From: Auricularia sp. M13
Taxonomy: Eukaryota > Basidiomycota > Agaricomycetes > Auriculariales > Auriculariaceae
Direction of reading: 5' to 3'
NCBI GenBank assembly: GCA_037042915.1
Contig: CM073193.1
Location: 7,316,001-7,380,000, forward strand
DNA: 64,000 nt
A model generated the notes under the pieces. It was not told the origin of the DNA. It did no database searches and saw nothing but the letters and a program-made list of their open reading frames with translations. The position numbers and the translations under genes are program-made. Positions 46,537-58,539 of the stretch are shown one piece after another; position 1 is the first letter of the stretch, and each line of letters opens with the position of its first letter.

Positions 46537-49500
46537 TTACGACGCAATCTGCGCGGGCTCACGCTCGGTGCCATGCACGCGGAAGCGGTATAAGCAGGTG
46601 AACTCCTTATGGCCCCAATTGTTGTGTATCTGGAGGACGACCACACCAAAGTCGACATCGAGCTCCGCGACCTCGGGTCGGACTGCAAACGTCTGGATGT
46701 GTTGCGGGCTGTTGATGTCGTACTCGAAGCTCGCCAAACGGACATAGGCCCCGGTCTTCTGCTTGTCTAGCGTCTCGTACAGCGGAGGCGGCGGCGGTAG
46801 GTTGCGCTCCTCGGCGTTCTTGACGGACTCGTTGTACTTGGATTCCTGCTGCTCAAGGAATGCGCGGACCTTCGCCTGGTTATCCTTCCCGTCTACGAGG
46901 CCCCAAACATCCATCGTCCGCGGCGCGGCGCGGTTTGAGCCCGCATCGAAAGCGAGCTCGCGCGGGACATGGTCGATGGTGACCGCGTCGATAACGATGG
47001 GCCGGGCGAGAACGACACCGAGGGAACCCTTGGGGCCTTCAAACGGCCAGCAATGTCCCAGCGAGATGTCGGAATGCAGCGCGACGACCGGCGGGTGGCC
47101 CTGTGCATAGCCGTAGCCCGTGATAAAGCCCACAACGCGGCGCCGCCAGCTGAGTTGACGCGATATGGCGGAGGGCGTTGTCAGCCCCGGCACAACGCGT
47201 CCTCCGGACGAGTGCTGCGCATAGTCTGGCCGTCCTACCGTGTCGCGCTGCAAACGTCCAACTGCGCGCTCCACAAGACTGCCAATGAAGCCCGTCACGT
47301 CGGTGCCGTCGCTCGCTTTGATAGTAATGGGCTTCGTGCCGGGTTTGACGTTGTTCCACCACGCGGGGGCCGAGGGCTGGACGACGGTGGCCGGGGCGCT
47401 CTTGAGGTGCTTGACGTCCGCCTCGGCGGTCGCGACTCGTTGTTCGAGCTGGACGAGGGCCTCGCTGCCTTCCACAGCATGGCTGATGGCGTCCTTGATG
47501 CTGGCGACCTCAACTTTCATGTCTGCAATGCCCCGCTGAGTAACACCACGAAGCTTCTCCTCAGCCTCGCTCGCGCGGCGTGTCTCGGTCTCCACTTGGG
47601 CCTGCGCCGCCACAAGCTTGGCTGCGAGGTCGTCCGAGCGGCCGACGACCCTCTTGAGCTGCTGGGAGGTTTGGTCGAGCGCAGCCTCGACGACGCGCAG
47701 ACGCTCGATCACGTCCTGTACATTCGATGCCGGGATGTCGGGCGCCACATAGACAGGCGACCGCCCGCCACCAAAAAGCGAGCTGAATAGTCCACGAGAA
47801 TTCGAGGTCGTCGAAGAGCCACTGAGGGCAAAGTATGCGAGGTACACAAAGACCAGGCCGAATACCACTTGCGCGATGGATGGCAGCGAGCTGGACATGC
47901 CCCGCGACGTTGCACTGAGCCAATCATACGGTCTTTGCACAGCGATGTTCCAGACAGACGAGAGGGCGGTGTAGGCGAGGAGGAAGACCATGCCGAGTAG
48001 CTTGAGGACGAACAGCAGCAAACTCGACAATAAGTCGTATAACGCGCGCACGACTGCTCCGAGCGTGCGGCCGAACCAACGGGCGCGGGGGCGCGGTGGC
48101 GCGGTTTGGGATTCAAGGTGCGCATAACCATTAGGCTGTGGTGGTTCTTCATAGGACAGTTGGGCCGAGTCGTCGTGCATGTCATAATCCTGACCAGATG
48201 TGTCTTCGATCTGTGAATCTTCTGGTTCAGGCTCGGGATCCCTGACGACCTGGACAGGCGGGACCGAGCCGCGCACGCTGCGTGGTGCGACGGAGCCCTA
48301 AAGATTGGTACCGCGCGTCAGGATCAACAAAGGCACGTGAGAGATCAGAGATCACGTACGCGGTCAGAGCCGCTGGCTGCGTCGTCGTCCAAAAGGCCCT
48401 TCCCGCGCCTTTTGGAGGTCGGTTTCTTCTTTTTGTTCTTGTCGTAGCCGATGGTGGGCAGAGTGAGGTGACCGCTGTCCTTCTTCTTTTTCCTGCGGCG
48501 TTTCTTGCCCGTATCGTCGTCGGTGAATTCTTCGTCCGAGGCCTCGTTGTCGGACCTGGTCGGCTTCCAGGCCTTGTCGTCGAGCGAAACGCGGCCAGCG
48601 CGACGCTTGGCCTGGTTGCGCTTGGACTGCGCATCGGCCTCCATGTCGGCGACCTGCTCTTCTTCCTGGGCGTAGTCGTAGGAGGCGGAGTTGTTGGTGG
48701 CGTAGGAGCTGTTGGCAAGCGTCTTGGACGACTGCCGGCTGGGCTGGGAGCCGGGGATGGTGAAACTCTGGAAGCCGCTGCCATCGGCGCTGTCGTCGGC
48801 GCCGCGGCCCTCGCGCAGGACGTAGGTGGCGACGCTGGCGGCCATGGGGGATGCGGCGCGTATTACGCTGCCAATGGGCGAGACGGCGCGCGCGACTGTC
48901 TCTGCGAGCGCGTTGAATGGGCTCTTTGCGCGGGCGGACTTGGTGGATGCGAAAGACGCGTCCTCGCCGTCCGAGTCGGCGCCGGCGGGCGAGACGGTGG
49001 CGCGTCCTGCGGCCTTGTTCTTTGCGTTGATGCGCTGGAGGCGCGAGGGTGGTACTGCGAGTCTGCGGGAGCCGGTGGCATGGGCGTCGTCGCCGGGGTC
49101 GGCGGAGCGGCGGTAGGACATGGCGGAGGTGGAAGCGGCGGCGGCTTGGTTGAAGGCAGAGGCAATGATGACTGAGGTGTCAGTGACGAGCCTGGGCACG
49201 GGCGGCTGGGTGATAATGTGGGCCTGGTTGCGCTGTTTCAGACGGGCGTAGCGGACCGCGGCGGGCTCGTGGGCGGGCGACGTGTCGGGGGACGGGCTCT
49301 CGGCGTCGGCGGCGCGCTCACGGCCGGGCGACGTGTTCTTGGGCGGCGAGAGGTCGGGCGCGCTGCAGGTGGTGGTTCGCGGTCAAGACACTGCGCGGCG
49401 GGGTTTGATTCCGGCTCACCCGTACGCAAACGACAGCGGAATCGAGCGCGTATGCCCCCGCGGAGGCGAACTCCCCTCGTCCTCGCCGTGCATGAACGTC

Positions 49501-49550
49501 TGCTGGTCGACCCGGCGCGACTGGCGAAGCGGCGACCCTGCGAACGACAT
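46537..49550 (-). CDS. SUN-domain nuclear envelope protein (Sad1-like)
   Basis: Inner nuclear membrane component of the LINC bridge. Exons 49550-49420, 49362-48360 and 48297-46537 give 964 residues. The N-terminal nucleoplasmic part starts MSFAGSPLRQSRRVDQQTFM and includes YARLKQRNQAHIITQ, an acidic region and a Lys/Arg run (GKKRRRKKKKDSG). Hydrophobic spans lie at LYDLLSSLLLFVLKLLGMVF and IAQVVFGLVFVYLAYFALSG. A coiled coil follows (VIERLRVVEAALDQTSQQL to about QRVATAEADVKHLKS). The SUN domain runs from RPDYAQHSSGGRVVP through GHCWPFEGPKGSLGV, IDAVTIDHVPRELAF and GLVDG to HNNWGHKEFTCLYRFRVHG. Introns are 57 and 62 bases. The start was chosen because the frame is conserved upstream of the next Met. 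Confidence 0.93.
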
Positions 49551-49860
49551 CCAACCTGCTATCGGAGCTCCTGCCCGTTGTCCTCGGCTGCCACCGGGTC
49601 CGACGATCCTCCTTTTGTCTCACGCATAAAAGACAGGTCCATGCCCCCATTCTCTGCTAGGACCTATAGCAGCCCCTGTGGACCGGCACCCGTGATTTTT
49701 TCCTGAGCTCTAGTACCGCGCTTGTTGCCGTGCATACAGCCGCCATGCTAACTTGGGCTCATGTGGAGAAACGGCTCACAACGCTTCACTCATATTATCT
49801 GTCGGGGCGAGCTATGAAACGTCGCAGCACGGCGAAAAGTGGGTCGATCATGCAAACGGC

Positions 49861-50945
49861 CTAAGAAACCGCAAGGCGATCCACAACCTCACGCACGGCC
49901 CTGACGTTTTCCTCGAGGGTGCGCCACACTCGCCAGCCGCCCATGTCCATGCCTTCGCGGCGGGCCGCCGTTTGCACAGTGCTGTCGATCCAGACACCGC
50001 CCGACATATGCACCTCGCATACGCCTCGGGGCAACAGGGTGCGCAGGATGTCTTCGACAGTCCCTGCATTGACTCCAGAGCCTGGCAGTATCTTGATGCC
50101 AGATGCCACTTGTTCAGCAAGCGCTTCGAGCGTGTGGATCCCCGTTAATGCTTTCTCTTGCCCGCCACTGTGCCATGCATTCAGCACCCTCTAACGAGTG
50201 ATCTCATGAATAGCATACCTTGTGAGGACGCGTGTAATACCCTCAATACTTGCTATCGCATCAAAGGCTATAAAGAATATGAGGAAATGAACGTGGCTGC
50301 GAATAATTAATTCTTGCATACCCTCTTCGACATCGGGCGTCATGTCCACAGCTCTATGGAACGTTACTATAATAGAAGTCAGCGGCAGAGCGAATGGTAA
50401 GCATCAGAAGGCCGCACCCTCTATCCTTGAGCCGCAGAGACCAGACTGACAACGAGGAGCATGAGGAACCCGAGTCACATATCCCCCAGAGAGCGTACCG
50501 GCGAGTGCGGGCAACATCGACACGTCCATCTGGGCATAATACGCCAACGACGACGCCAGCAACACCAGCCTCGCGAAAAGCAGCAATGTCGCTGAGCATG
50601 ACGTCCAGTTCGTCTTTAGAATACACAAAGTCGCCCACGCGCGGCCGAATCATAGCCTGTATGACCAGTTCCAGAAACGCAGCCAATCCACCAGAGCCAG
50701 AGGTAGACCGACCATGAGGGGTGTGTCAGGAAAGCACTGGTGCAAAGTCCGTATGAGGCCTATCGACGGCGTAGCTCCCCCGCCGGCTCCCAGATTCGAG
50801 CAGACCTCGAGGCGGTCAGCGCCGCCTGCAATAGCACTGGTAAAGAACAACAGCGTGTGAACGCTGCAAGGCTATCACGACGCTGCGCGTACGCTCGAGC
50901 AGACTCCAGAGAATCGACGCAGACTTCGATCGTTATGCTCGACAT
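49861..50945 (-). CDS. cutC: Copper homeostasis protein CutC
   Basis: TIM-barrel protein of the CutC family, linked to copper tolerance in bacteria; the eukaryotic role is unsettled. Exons 50945-50893, 50836-50713, 50656-50499 and 50445-50418 are followed by one or two more to 49861. Motifs in order: MSSITIEVCVDSLESA, AGGADRLEVCSNLGAGGGAT, MIRPRVGDFVYS, VVVGVLCPDGRVDVARTRR, VTFHRAVDMT and SGIKILPGSGVNAGTVEDIL. The protein would be of normal length but for a break in exon 4 at about 50425: RRLVSAAQG and IEVTFHRAVD are one base out of step, as if one G were missing. With that base the residue count matches the family. It lies 106 bases downstream of GAA1. Confidence 0.87.
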
Positions 50946-51051
50946 TCAGGAAGAGAAGGCACAGACTCGGAGTTCCAAGCGTGATGTCACCGCGAGTGCA
51001 GGCAACTAGTGATACTTCAATACCGGGATTTAAAATAGGGATACAATGGCA

Positions 51052-53429
51052 TCAGAAGTAACAGACGGCGGCTATCCAACTCTGCAGCAGGATCGGCGCA
51101 TAGACAAGGCAGGCGAAGGGCAAAAACCATCCCCCCAAAATATCCCATTCCCACACGATCGACTTGATCATAACGGGGCTCGCGAATACCGGCGCCGCGA
51201 GCGTAAGTAGCAGAAGCTTCAGCACGCGAGGCGACCGCGGGCCGGCAGCCACGAGAGGGAGCCCGAGGATGGCCCCGAGCGACGCGGCGAGCGCAAAGTT
51301 GAGCACGGCGATAATCGATATGACCATCCCGGAGAAGAGCAGCGTGAAGCTCTGTAGTACGAGATGAAGCGGCGCGCTGTTATTGGCGCCGTTGATGATG
51401 TACGGCGGTGCCATAAAGACAGCGACGATGAAGGTCGCTGCTATTGGTAAAGAGAAGACCTAGGAGGAAAGTATCGCACTCAGAAGTTGCATTCCGAGCG
51501 CTAACAAGCGCGACGTACCTTGAGCCCTCTGACAAACCAGTCGTAGCGCACGAAAACGAGCAAGAGCGAGCCAAGCAGATGCGTAGCCAGCATGATGAGC
51601 AAAGCCTCGATGGTCGCCCGCCGACGCGGCTTGGGCACAAAAGTGTCCTTCGTAACTTTGGGCAGCAGGTCGGGTTTGTCTTGCGGCTCCTTTGCTGTTC
51701 TTTGCCACTCGGCCTCCGCTTCCTGGGGATCGTATTCAGAGAGCCCAGCCTGGTGCCAGATCCCCAGGCCTGTGATGGTGATAGCAATGCTCAGGATGAT
51801 TGCGCTGGGGAGATAGAGCCCAATCTTCAAGAACGAACTTGGCCCGGTCATCAAGTAGAAGAAGAACGAGGCGTGTAACCGCTCTAGGAGGTTGTTCATC
51901 GTCCTGAGCGACGACTCGACAAGCCTTCAAATGGGTCAGTGACTCATTCCAACGCAAGTTTGACATGGAGGATAAAGACGCACTTTCCCAGAGAGTAGAA
52001 ACCGTGTGGGCCAACAGCAGGGACAGCAAACACAGTAATCGCGTCTATCCGGAATCTGGGGGCAAACAGAAAAAATGAGAAGCTGATTCGAGTGAACGCG
52101 CCAGACACATACTGATGGAATAGTCCATGTACGCCGCTTGGGCGTCCGACCAGATGATAGGTAAAGTAGCGTAAGATGTGCCTCGCGCGTTTGAAGTAGG
52201 CGTCAATGTCCTTGTGTGCCAGTACTTGCCAGTCCGGCTTGCCATGATGTTGTGACAGAGAGAAAGGTGTCTCTATATGGTCGTACAGGACGACAGGTAC
52301 GCCCCCGTTATGCGTTGCAATAAGCGAGATAGAATTCATAAGGTCCTGGTTAGGCAAGCGCCCGTTCAGACCCTCTGGAGATAAATTAATAATGAGGTAA
52401 TGCATGACTGGCAAGCGCCCACTTACCGTAGAACAGTCCCAGGTGGGAGAATGAATGACCTGGATAGTCGATGTTCACAGCCGTCCAGATTACGCCAGAC
52501 GACAGTTCAAGCGGCTGCGCGTGGAGGTCTACAAGGCGTGAGTCGCGCACAACATAGTAGATGGCGAGTCAAACGCACTTGATTGCGAGGTACCATGATA
52601 AGAACTCAACCATGCCTGCATCCCGTCGAGGTAGCCATCGCTGATTACAAATACCAGGTCCTTCGCCCAGTAAGAATACCCTGCAGCACATGCTGTTAGC
52701 ACAGTTTGTGAAGTATGGGGAGCGGCTTACTGGTCAGGAAACGCGCGAGCGCAAGGACAGTGGGAATGCCGCGCTCGTTCAATGTGCCCTGTCCTTCGTC
52801 TATCCTGCTCAACCAGGACGCGCTAACGACGATAGCTTCCGCGCCCGACGACCGCGGCGCAGCAAAGACCGCGTAGGTGTTGGTGCCATTTACGACCTGC
52901 GCTGATATCAGCCTTAGCGGCGGCGAATTCACAACGCAGAAAGACACGCACACCGCTATGCGTGGAAAACGCGTAATTCTGCGTAGAGGTCGCAAGCCCA
53001 ATTGCCCTGAACTCGTTCTCCAGCCACTGGGTCAGCCTGCGATCACCTTCAGCCCAATGAAACGCGCGACTGTGGGCATTCGTACCCTTCCTTGCTCGTG
53101 TTCTGCGCGCGCAGTGCCTCCATCTGCTCAAGGTAACGGTCTGCCGCGTGCACGTCGTCCCAGTTCCATTTCGTGACCACCTGACCCGGCTGCAGTGCAT
53201 GTTCGTCGATGTACGTGTTTCGTCCCAGGTGCGGCCAGGGCAACGCGACCAGCCAGGCGTAACCAACGACGAGTAATCCGTATCGTAAATAGGGCAGGTA
53301 TTTCACGACCGCTTTCTCCAGCCGCTTGCGTCTGCGCACGCGAGCGACGAGCGGTTCGTTGGGATCCCCGTCGTCGTCACCGCCACGTCTCAGCGCTTTG
53401 CGTATCAGACTGAACAGCAGGCCAGCCAT
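51052..53429 (-). CDS. GAA1: GPI transamidase subunit Gaa1
   Basis: ER membrane subunit of the complex that attaches GPI anchors. It starts MAGLLFSLIRKALRRGG, with the first span LRYGLLVVGYAWLVAL. The luminal M28-like domain shows WLENEFRAIGLATSTQNY, GTNTYAVFAAPRSSGAEA, SYWAKDLVFVISDGY and YEGLNGRLPNQDLMNS. Several C-terminal spans follow, including SSFLKIGLYLPSAIILSIAI, IEALLIMLATHLLGSLLLVF, VFSLPIAATFIVAV, LLFSGMVISIIAVLNFALAA and WFLPFACLVYAPILLQSWIA, ending VCYF. About nine exons. Near 53060 the frame changes between KEGYECPQS and AFHWAEGDRRL by one base, which may be a break rather than an intron. It acts on GPI-type proteins such as the cupredoxin at 9.6 kb. Confidence 0.9.
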
Positions 53430-54021
53430 CTGCGTCTGTTGCGGCTACAACTGGGCCAGATTGAGCCGGAGAGGGCGGTCGAAAGTTGCGCTGTGAATAT
53501 GGCTGTGAAAGCCGCGAATGCCTCATCGGCAAACATGATGAACTTAGAGGGAATCCCGCACTCTCAAATGAACAGAACTCTGCCAACTGCTCTAAATACA
53601 GTGCAAAGTAGTAGAGCTACAAGCCCCCAAGACGTTTCCTATAATAAAGCATACAGATATACAAGACCGTGGGGAACCGCGTCAAACCTGAATGAGCTTC
53701 CATGTATCCCAATTTCGCAGGACGATCGACACCGTGTAGGCACCTATGTATGAGGGAGTTCTAATACTTTTCTAAAGTCGTACAAGCCTGAGACCCTGAG
53801 AGTAGGCCAGACAACTCGTCACACATGAAGGACCCAGTCGAGTAGCTTACCTCGTCCTTGGTTTGGTTGAATAGCCTGCGCTCAGAAGCTTGACTGTTGG
53901 GTAGACCCGCGTGCAAGCGGGTGTGGGTGTGGTTATAAAGACATAAATACCAATCCCTAGAGACAGCGGGCTAGGCAAACAGCGCAAGGAGAAATGGATC
54001 ACGTCCTCAAACACCATCCGC
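53430..54021. other. Intergenic, 590 bases
   Basis: AT-richer sequence between GAA1 and the lectin gene, both on the minus strand. A frame at 53439-53753 on the plus strand has no family features. Nothing else seen. Confidence 0.45.
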
Positions 54022-55267
54022 TCATGCGAGAACCCAGTTCTGGTTCTGAGTGGTCGTGGAGCACTGCCAAAGCTGGATCGGGTTGCCGTCCTTGTAGACG
54101 CCGTCGGTCACGTCGACGCACTTGTCTAAAAAAACGAGCTGTCAGTTTCAAGAACGAGTACTCGAGAAGCAAGCGCACCGAAGTTGAGCCAAGCAATGTG
54201 GTTGTTCTTCCAGACCTTGAAGAGCTGGTTGGAGCCACCGTCAACGCAGGTCCAGATCTGGAGCTTGGTGCCCTTCTCGTTGCGGCCCTCCGTAACATCG
54301 AGGCACTTGTCGCCGTGGATGGTGAGCTGCGAGCCGCGGATTGTCCAGGCCTGGCTAGCATCACCGTTGCAGGTGGAGAGAACGACCGGGGCACCGTCAA
54401 CGTTGTCGGACGCAGTGAGGCACATGTTCTGGTTCTTCTCGGGCTTAACTTGGTTGCCCTCGACCGGGGGAGTCGGGGCATCGGTCGGGACGGGGACGGG
54501 CGCGGGGGCCTCAGTCGGGAGAGGCTCGGTAGGGGTGACCGTCTCGGTCGGGACAGGCTCACCCGGGGCGGGAACCTCAGTCGGGACCGGCTCACCAGGA
54601 GCGGGGAGCTCGGTCGGGACGGGTTCACCAGGAGCAGGAGCCTCGGTGGGAACGGGCTCGCCAGGGGCAGGCGCCTCCGTAGGGACGGGCTCAGCTGGGG
54701 TACCATCGGCGTTCTCTGTGCAACATCGTTCAAACGCGACACGAATCCGTGAGCCAGTTCACACATACCGATGTTCCAGATCTGGTTTGCGGCACCAGGC
54801 CCGCAATTCCAGATGCTGATCTGAGCACCAACGCTCAGGTCTCCGTGGCTGAGGTCCATGCAACTATGTAGGAAGGTCTCCTCAGTGACCGGATAGCAGC
54901 AGAAAAATCGATGGACTCACCCCTTTGAACCGGCGTTGACGAGCGACTTGTTGGCCTCATCGTACGACCACTGCTGGGCAGCATCATCACCGTTGCAAGT
55001 AGCGATCTGAAGAGCATCGCCATTGGAGGCGCCGCCCGGGACAGTGATGCACTGGTTGGAGAAAACCCTGACAAGACCGTTCTCGAAGAAGAAAGTCTGC
55101 TCCGAGGCGCCATTGCAGGGCGCGAGCACCACGGGCGTGCCGTCGATCATCGAGGCATGCTTGGGCTGAATGCAGCGCTCAGCGGAGGCTCCAGGGCGGA
55201 TGGCCTGCTGCGCCATGGCGAGTGCCGGGGCGAGGAGAATGGAGGCAACAAGAGTAGACGAAGGCAT
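54022..55267 (-). CDS. Secreted ricin-B lectin with two beta-trefoil lobes
   Basis: Carbohydrate-binding protein. Exons 55267-54921, 54863-54769, 54715-54179 and 54125-54022 give 360 residues. The signal peptide begins [19 protein letters not shown]. Lobe 1 has [39 protein letters not shown], and [20 protein letters not shown], with Q-W motifs. Lobe 2 has [37 protein letters not shown] and [18 protein letters not shown], ending QNQNWVLA. The lobes are joined by a Pro-Thr-Glu linker made of 12-residue repeats ([12 protein letters not shown]). No enzyme domain is present. Sugar preference is unknown; the QxW signature and secretion suggest binding to glycans in the surroundings or in the wall. 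Confidence 0.92.
54465..54702 (-). repeat. 36-base tandem repeats in the lectin linker
   Basis: At least five degenerate 36-base units encode PVPTE(A/L/V)PAPGE. Units near 54560-54690 are the most alike; those toward 54465 are more diverged, as expected for a tract that grows at one side. Confidence 0.85.
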
Positions 55268-56043
55268 GGTGATCCTGGAGCGAATAATGAAGAAAGCGCA
55301 AGACGAAGAAATAGAGCAGAAGGGCAAGGGCCCGGACAGAGACTGAGAGAAGGTTGAAGGTGAAAAGGTGAGTCTGGGGATCCATCGCTGCGTGTCGCCG
55401 TTGCTTTATAGCCATCGGCGTGGTACCGCCGGTTTTGATGATCATCACGAATCGTGGCATGCAGGCTTGAACATGGCTGCCCAAACCAGCTCCTGTACAT
55501 GGGTAGCTGGGGCGGTCGTGTTTCGAACAGAGCGCTCAGTTGTTCGCCACGATGCCTACTTTATGGGTGTGGAGTCCTCACTTTCCTAGCTGAAGAATGC
55601 CGCATGTCATCACTGATTCGCTCGGCATACCAAGGCGATGCTCGTCAACTGGTGACAGCAGAGCGACGAGTATCTGGCCCCTGTTGACAGCTTCTGTTGA
55701 CCGCAGGTAGGACTGTAGGAGATGCAGCTCTTGATCGAGTGCGGAATCGGCGAGTGCGTCAAGTTGTTGAAATCTGGGTAAGTTCAGGCAGCGCGCATTG
55801 ACAATTTGGTATGCACTTGAGCACGGTCGGCATAGCAACACTGACGAGCTTATCTGCTGTGCAGTCCTGATCGGGATCTTCGCAAGCCTAATCGGACTGA
55901 CGGGCGCCTCTGATTTTCTACATACCTCCCGCAGAGACACGGACTCGGAGCAATTCAACATTCACAAATTCTATAAGTCTACCACTCCGAATAAGCGCAG
56001 GAAACTTGAAATGAAAAAAACCTATATCCCTTAAACATGGAGG
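55268..56043. other. Intergenic, 776 bases
   Basis: Promoter of the lectin gene, then sequence downstream of GCP4. A minus-strand frame at 55578-55961 contains the helical-looking run QQLDALADSALDQELHLLQS but has no supported start or splice sites. Confidence 0.4.
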
Positions 56044-58370
56044 TCACAATCCACCTTCTTCCAGGATCCCAACATCCTCGTCCTCATGAGATCTCGTGGA
56101 TGGCGCAGAGAAGCTGCCATTGAAGTCGAGTCTCAGAAGAAGACGCTCAAGTCGACGTATCATATGGCCAGCGCGGTCATCGCTGACGGTAGCATCCCCT
56201 TTACCGCGCGGCAAAGCCATACCGATGGTAGTTGATGCATTCAAGAGCATCGACGCATCGGCTGTGGCACCGGAAGCAAGAGGCTGCGATGTAGTGGTTG
56301 ACAATTGTTCGTAAAATCCGTCGAGGATCGTCGAGAGGGTCTATTTAAAAAGTCAAGCCAATCAGTCGCAAGACAGCGGGAATCGACCTTACCTCGTTGA
56401 CTTCCTGTACGATGGCATATCGCGCGCGGACCATCTCGCCAACGCTCTGTCTGCCGGATGCAATGCTCCCTTCGGCGAGCAACGGCGGGAGTACATCACC
56501 GCCCCAGCGCTCTACTTGACCCGCGAAACGTTCGCATACCTCGCACATAGAACGGATGAGAGCTGAAAGAGTCGGAGTCGATAGTAAACATCCAGCTACG
56601 ACGCGCTCCAGGAATGTTGAATGCAAAGCGCGTAACGTCGTAAAGTCGAGGTGAGAGCCCGACGTCGAGGGCACGGTCTTGCGGTCCGAATCGCGAAGAG
56701 ACGTTGACGTGGTGCTGTGAGGCATGGTCGGGTTGGTTGACCACATTTGTGCCTTGAGAAGTCGGAACTCCTCATCTATCACGTCGGTCATAATGTATGC
56801 CACTAGAGTGTCGAGGAGCCAGGTCATTTTACGCACAACAGCCCAGCCGCATCTCAAAGTCTCCGCACGACGTTCGCTTTCTTCTCCGCCCTCGCCAAGA
56901 CCAGTCCAACGGCGCCGAGCCCGCTGTGCGTTGGAAAGGGAGGACCAGCACTCGAAAACGCGCATGTGGACCCGGCGAAGGGAAGAGAGGAAGGCGAATA
57001 AATGGCTGTAGATTCGAAGGTCCGAGGGCTGCAGCAGCAGGTCCAGCGGGAATGGCAATGCATACGAGAGCTCCATCGGTGTTCCAAGCACAAGGTCGTT
57101 GAAGACAGTGGTGGGCGAGAATGCCTTCGAGAATGATACCGACCGATTCGCAGCCAGCACGTTCAGGTTCGGCAGGGCGGTGGCAGAGAGGGACGGTAAT
57201 AATGGGCGATGGGGGCCTGAAGGCAGCGATAGGCGCAAGCGGTTTAGTGTCGGGTCGTATTGTGCACTGGTCCCAAGAGATGCACGCAAAATGACAAGTT
57301 GAAGGTCCTGCTCCTTGATCATCTTCGTAGTGCCACGAGTCAGCCGATTGAGTTTCAAGCGCTCAATCTCTCGCACGAGTGCGATCGAAAACTCCCCATT
57401 ACGAAGGAGGAGATAATCGGATCTGTGTACAAAGTCAGACCTTTTATGAAAGCGCAAAGGCCGAACCTCACAATGAGTTGATAGTTTCATCGACATCCTT
57501 GCGAGTGAGAACATATTTCCAGAGCCACTCGCTGACATTGACTCTGATAGTGGATATGACGGCGTCGAAATCATGGCGATTTTCTGGCATGACGTTTTCA
57601 AGTAACCGAGCATGCTCGTTTGTCAGATCGCGAGGTAACTCCAACCGCTGTCGCCATTGAGCGGTCTGGTGCTTGACGACAGCAATGGCGCGCCCCACAT
57701 AAGCAATTGAATCTGCCGCGTCCTCAGATATGCAAGACGGCATCGAGGTCGGGTAAGGAACATGCGTGTCTGGCGACGCAAATTGCTCCGAACGAGCATG
57801 GATGATGAAGCAGGCCAGTTGAGCCTTCCAAACGACCTGAACAGAGCGCGCCAGTTTTGAAAACACGTCCGAAACAAGGTGCACGCCTGTTGATGCCCGT
57901 TCCAGAAGATGGTCCAGCAGAGGGCCAGGGTACCAAAGCTGATTCGTCGCCGGTGCACAGTCCTGTTCCAGAGCATCGAAAAGCGTGTTCAGGGCAGCAA
58001 GGGGCGATGACCATTTTGAAAATGTCGCTTTGAGGGTCGACAAAGGAACGTACGAGCCGGTTGCAACCATGCTCGAGTCGCGGCGCAGAACACGGGCTTC
58101 AACGTCGATGATGAGCGTATCATACTCTTTCGCAAGGAAGTCTGATAACGTTCTGCAGAGCGCAGCAACGTATCTCGACGACTTTGCACTGAGCGACGCG
58201 CATGACTGTCGGAGGCGGCGGTGTCGAGACGCGATCGTGGCCAGGGATTCTATAACATCCTTCTCGCCTGGATGGAGTAGTTCCGCAAGAGCAGGTGACA
58301 CCGTATGGCCGTCATCCAAAAGGAGCGAGGACGAGTGGCCAGCAAGAATGAGCAGTAGCTCGGCGAGCAT
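56044..58370 (-). CDS. Gamma-tubulin complex component 4 (GCP4)
   Basis: Spc97/Spc98-family protein of the gamma-tubulin ring complex, which nucleates microtubules at the spindle pole body. Exons 58370-57472, 57422-56393 and 56340-56044 give 741 residues. The start MLAELLLILAGHSSSLLL is typical of GCP4. GRIP1 covers about residues 1-300. GRIP2 begins around SDYLLLRNGEFSIALVREIERL and includes PFPLDLLLQPSDLRIYSHLF and RVHMRVFECWSSL. The C-terminal part is helical (TLSTILDGFYEQLSTTT). Introns are 49 and 52 bases and regular. The gene is divergent from the JmjC gene, with 169 bases between the start codons. Confidence 0.91.
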
Positions 58371-58539
58371 GGTGATTCAGTCGGCGGCCGCCGCAAGTTC
58401 GATTGGCGCGGAGGCAGGACACGAATTCAACTCCGATGAAATTTTACTACTTAGTCGGGCCTTCCTCCGTTTTGTCTGAACCACGCTGCTCTGAGCTTCC
58501 CGCATTAGCACAGCGTCCAAACCCCTGATTACTTCCTCC

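Noticed and set aside
48227-49175. Plus- and minus-strand frames overlapping the SUN gene N-terminus
   Set aside because: Low-complexity shadows; the minus frame used for the SUN protein keeps continuity through two introns.
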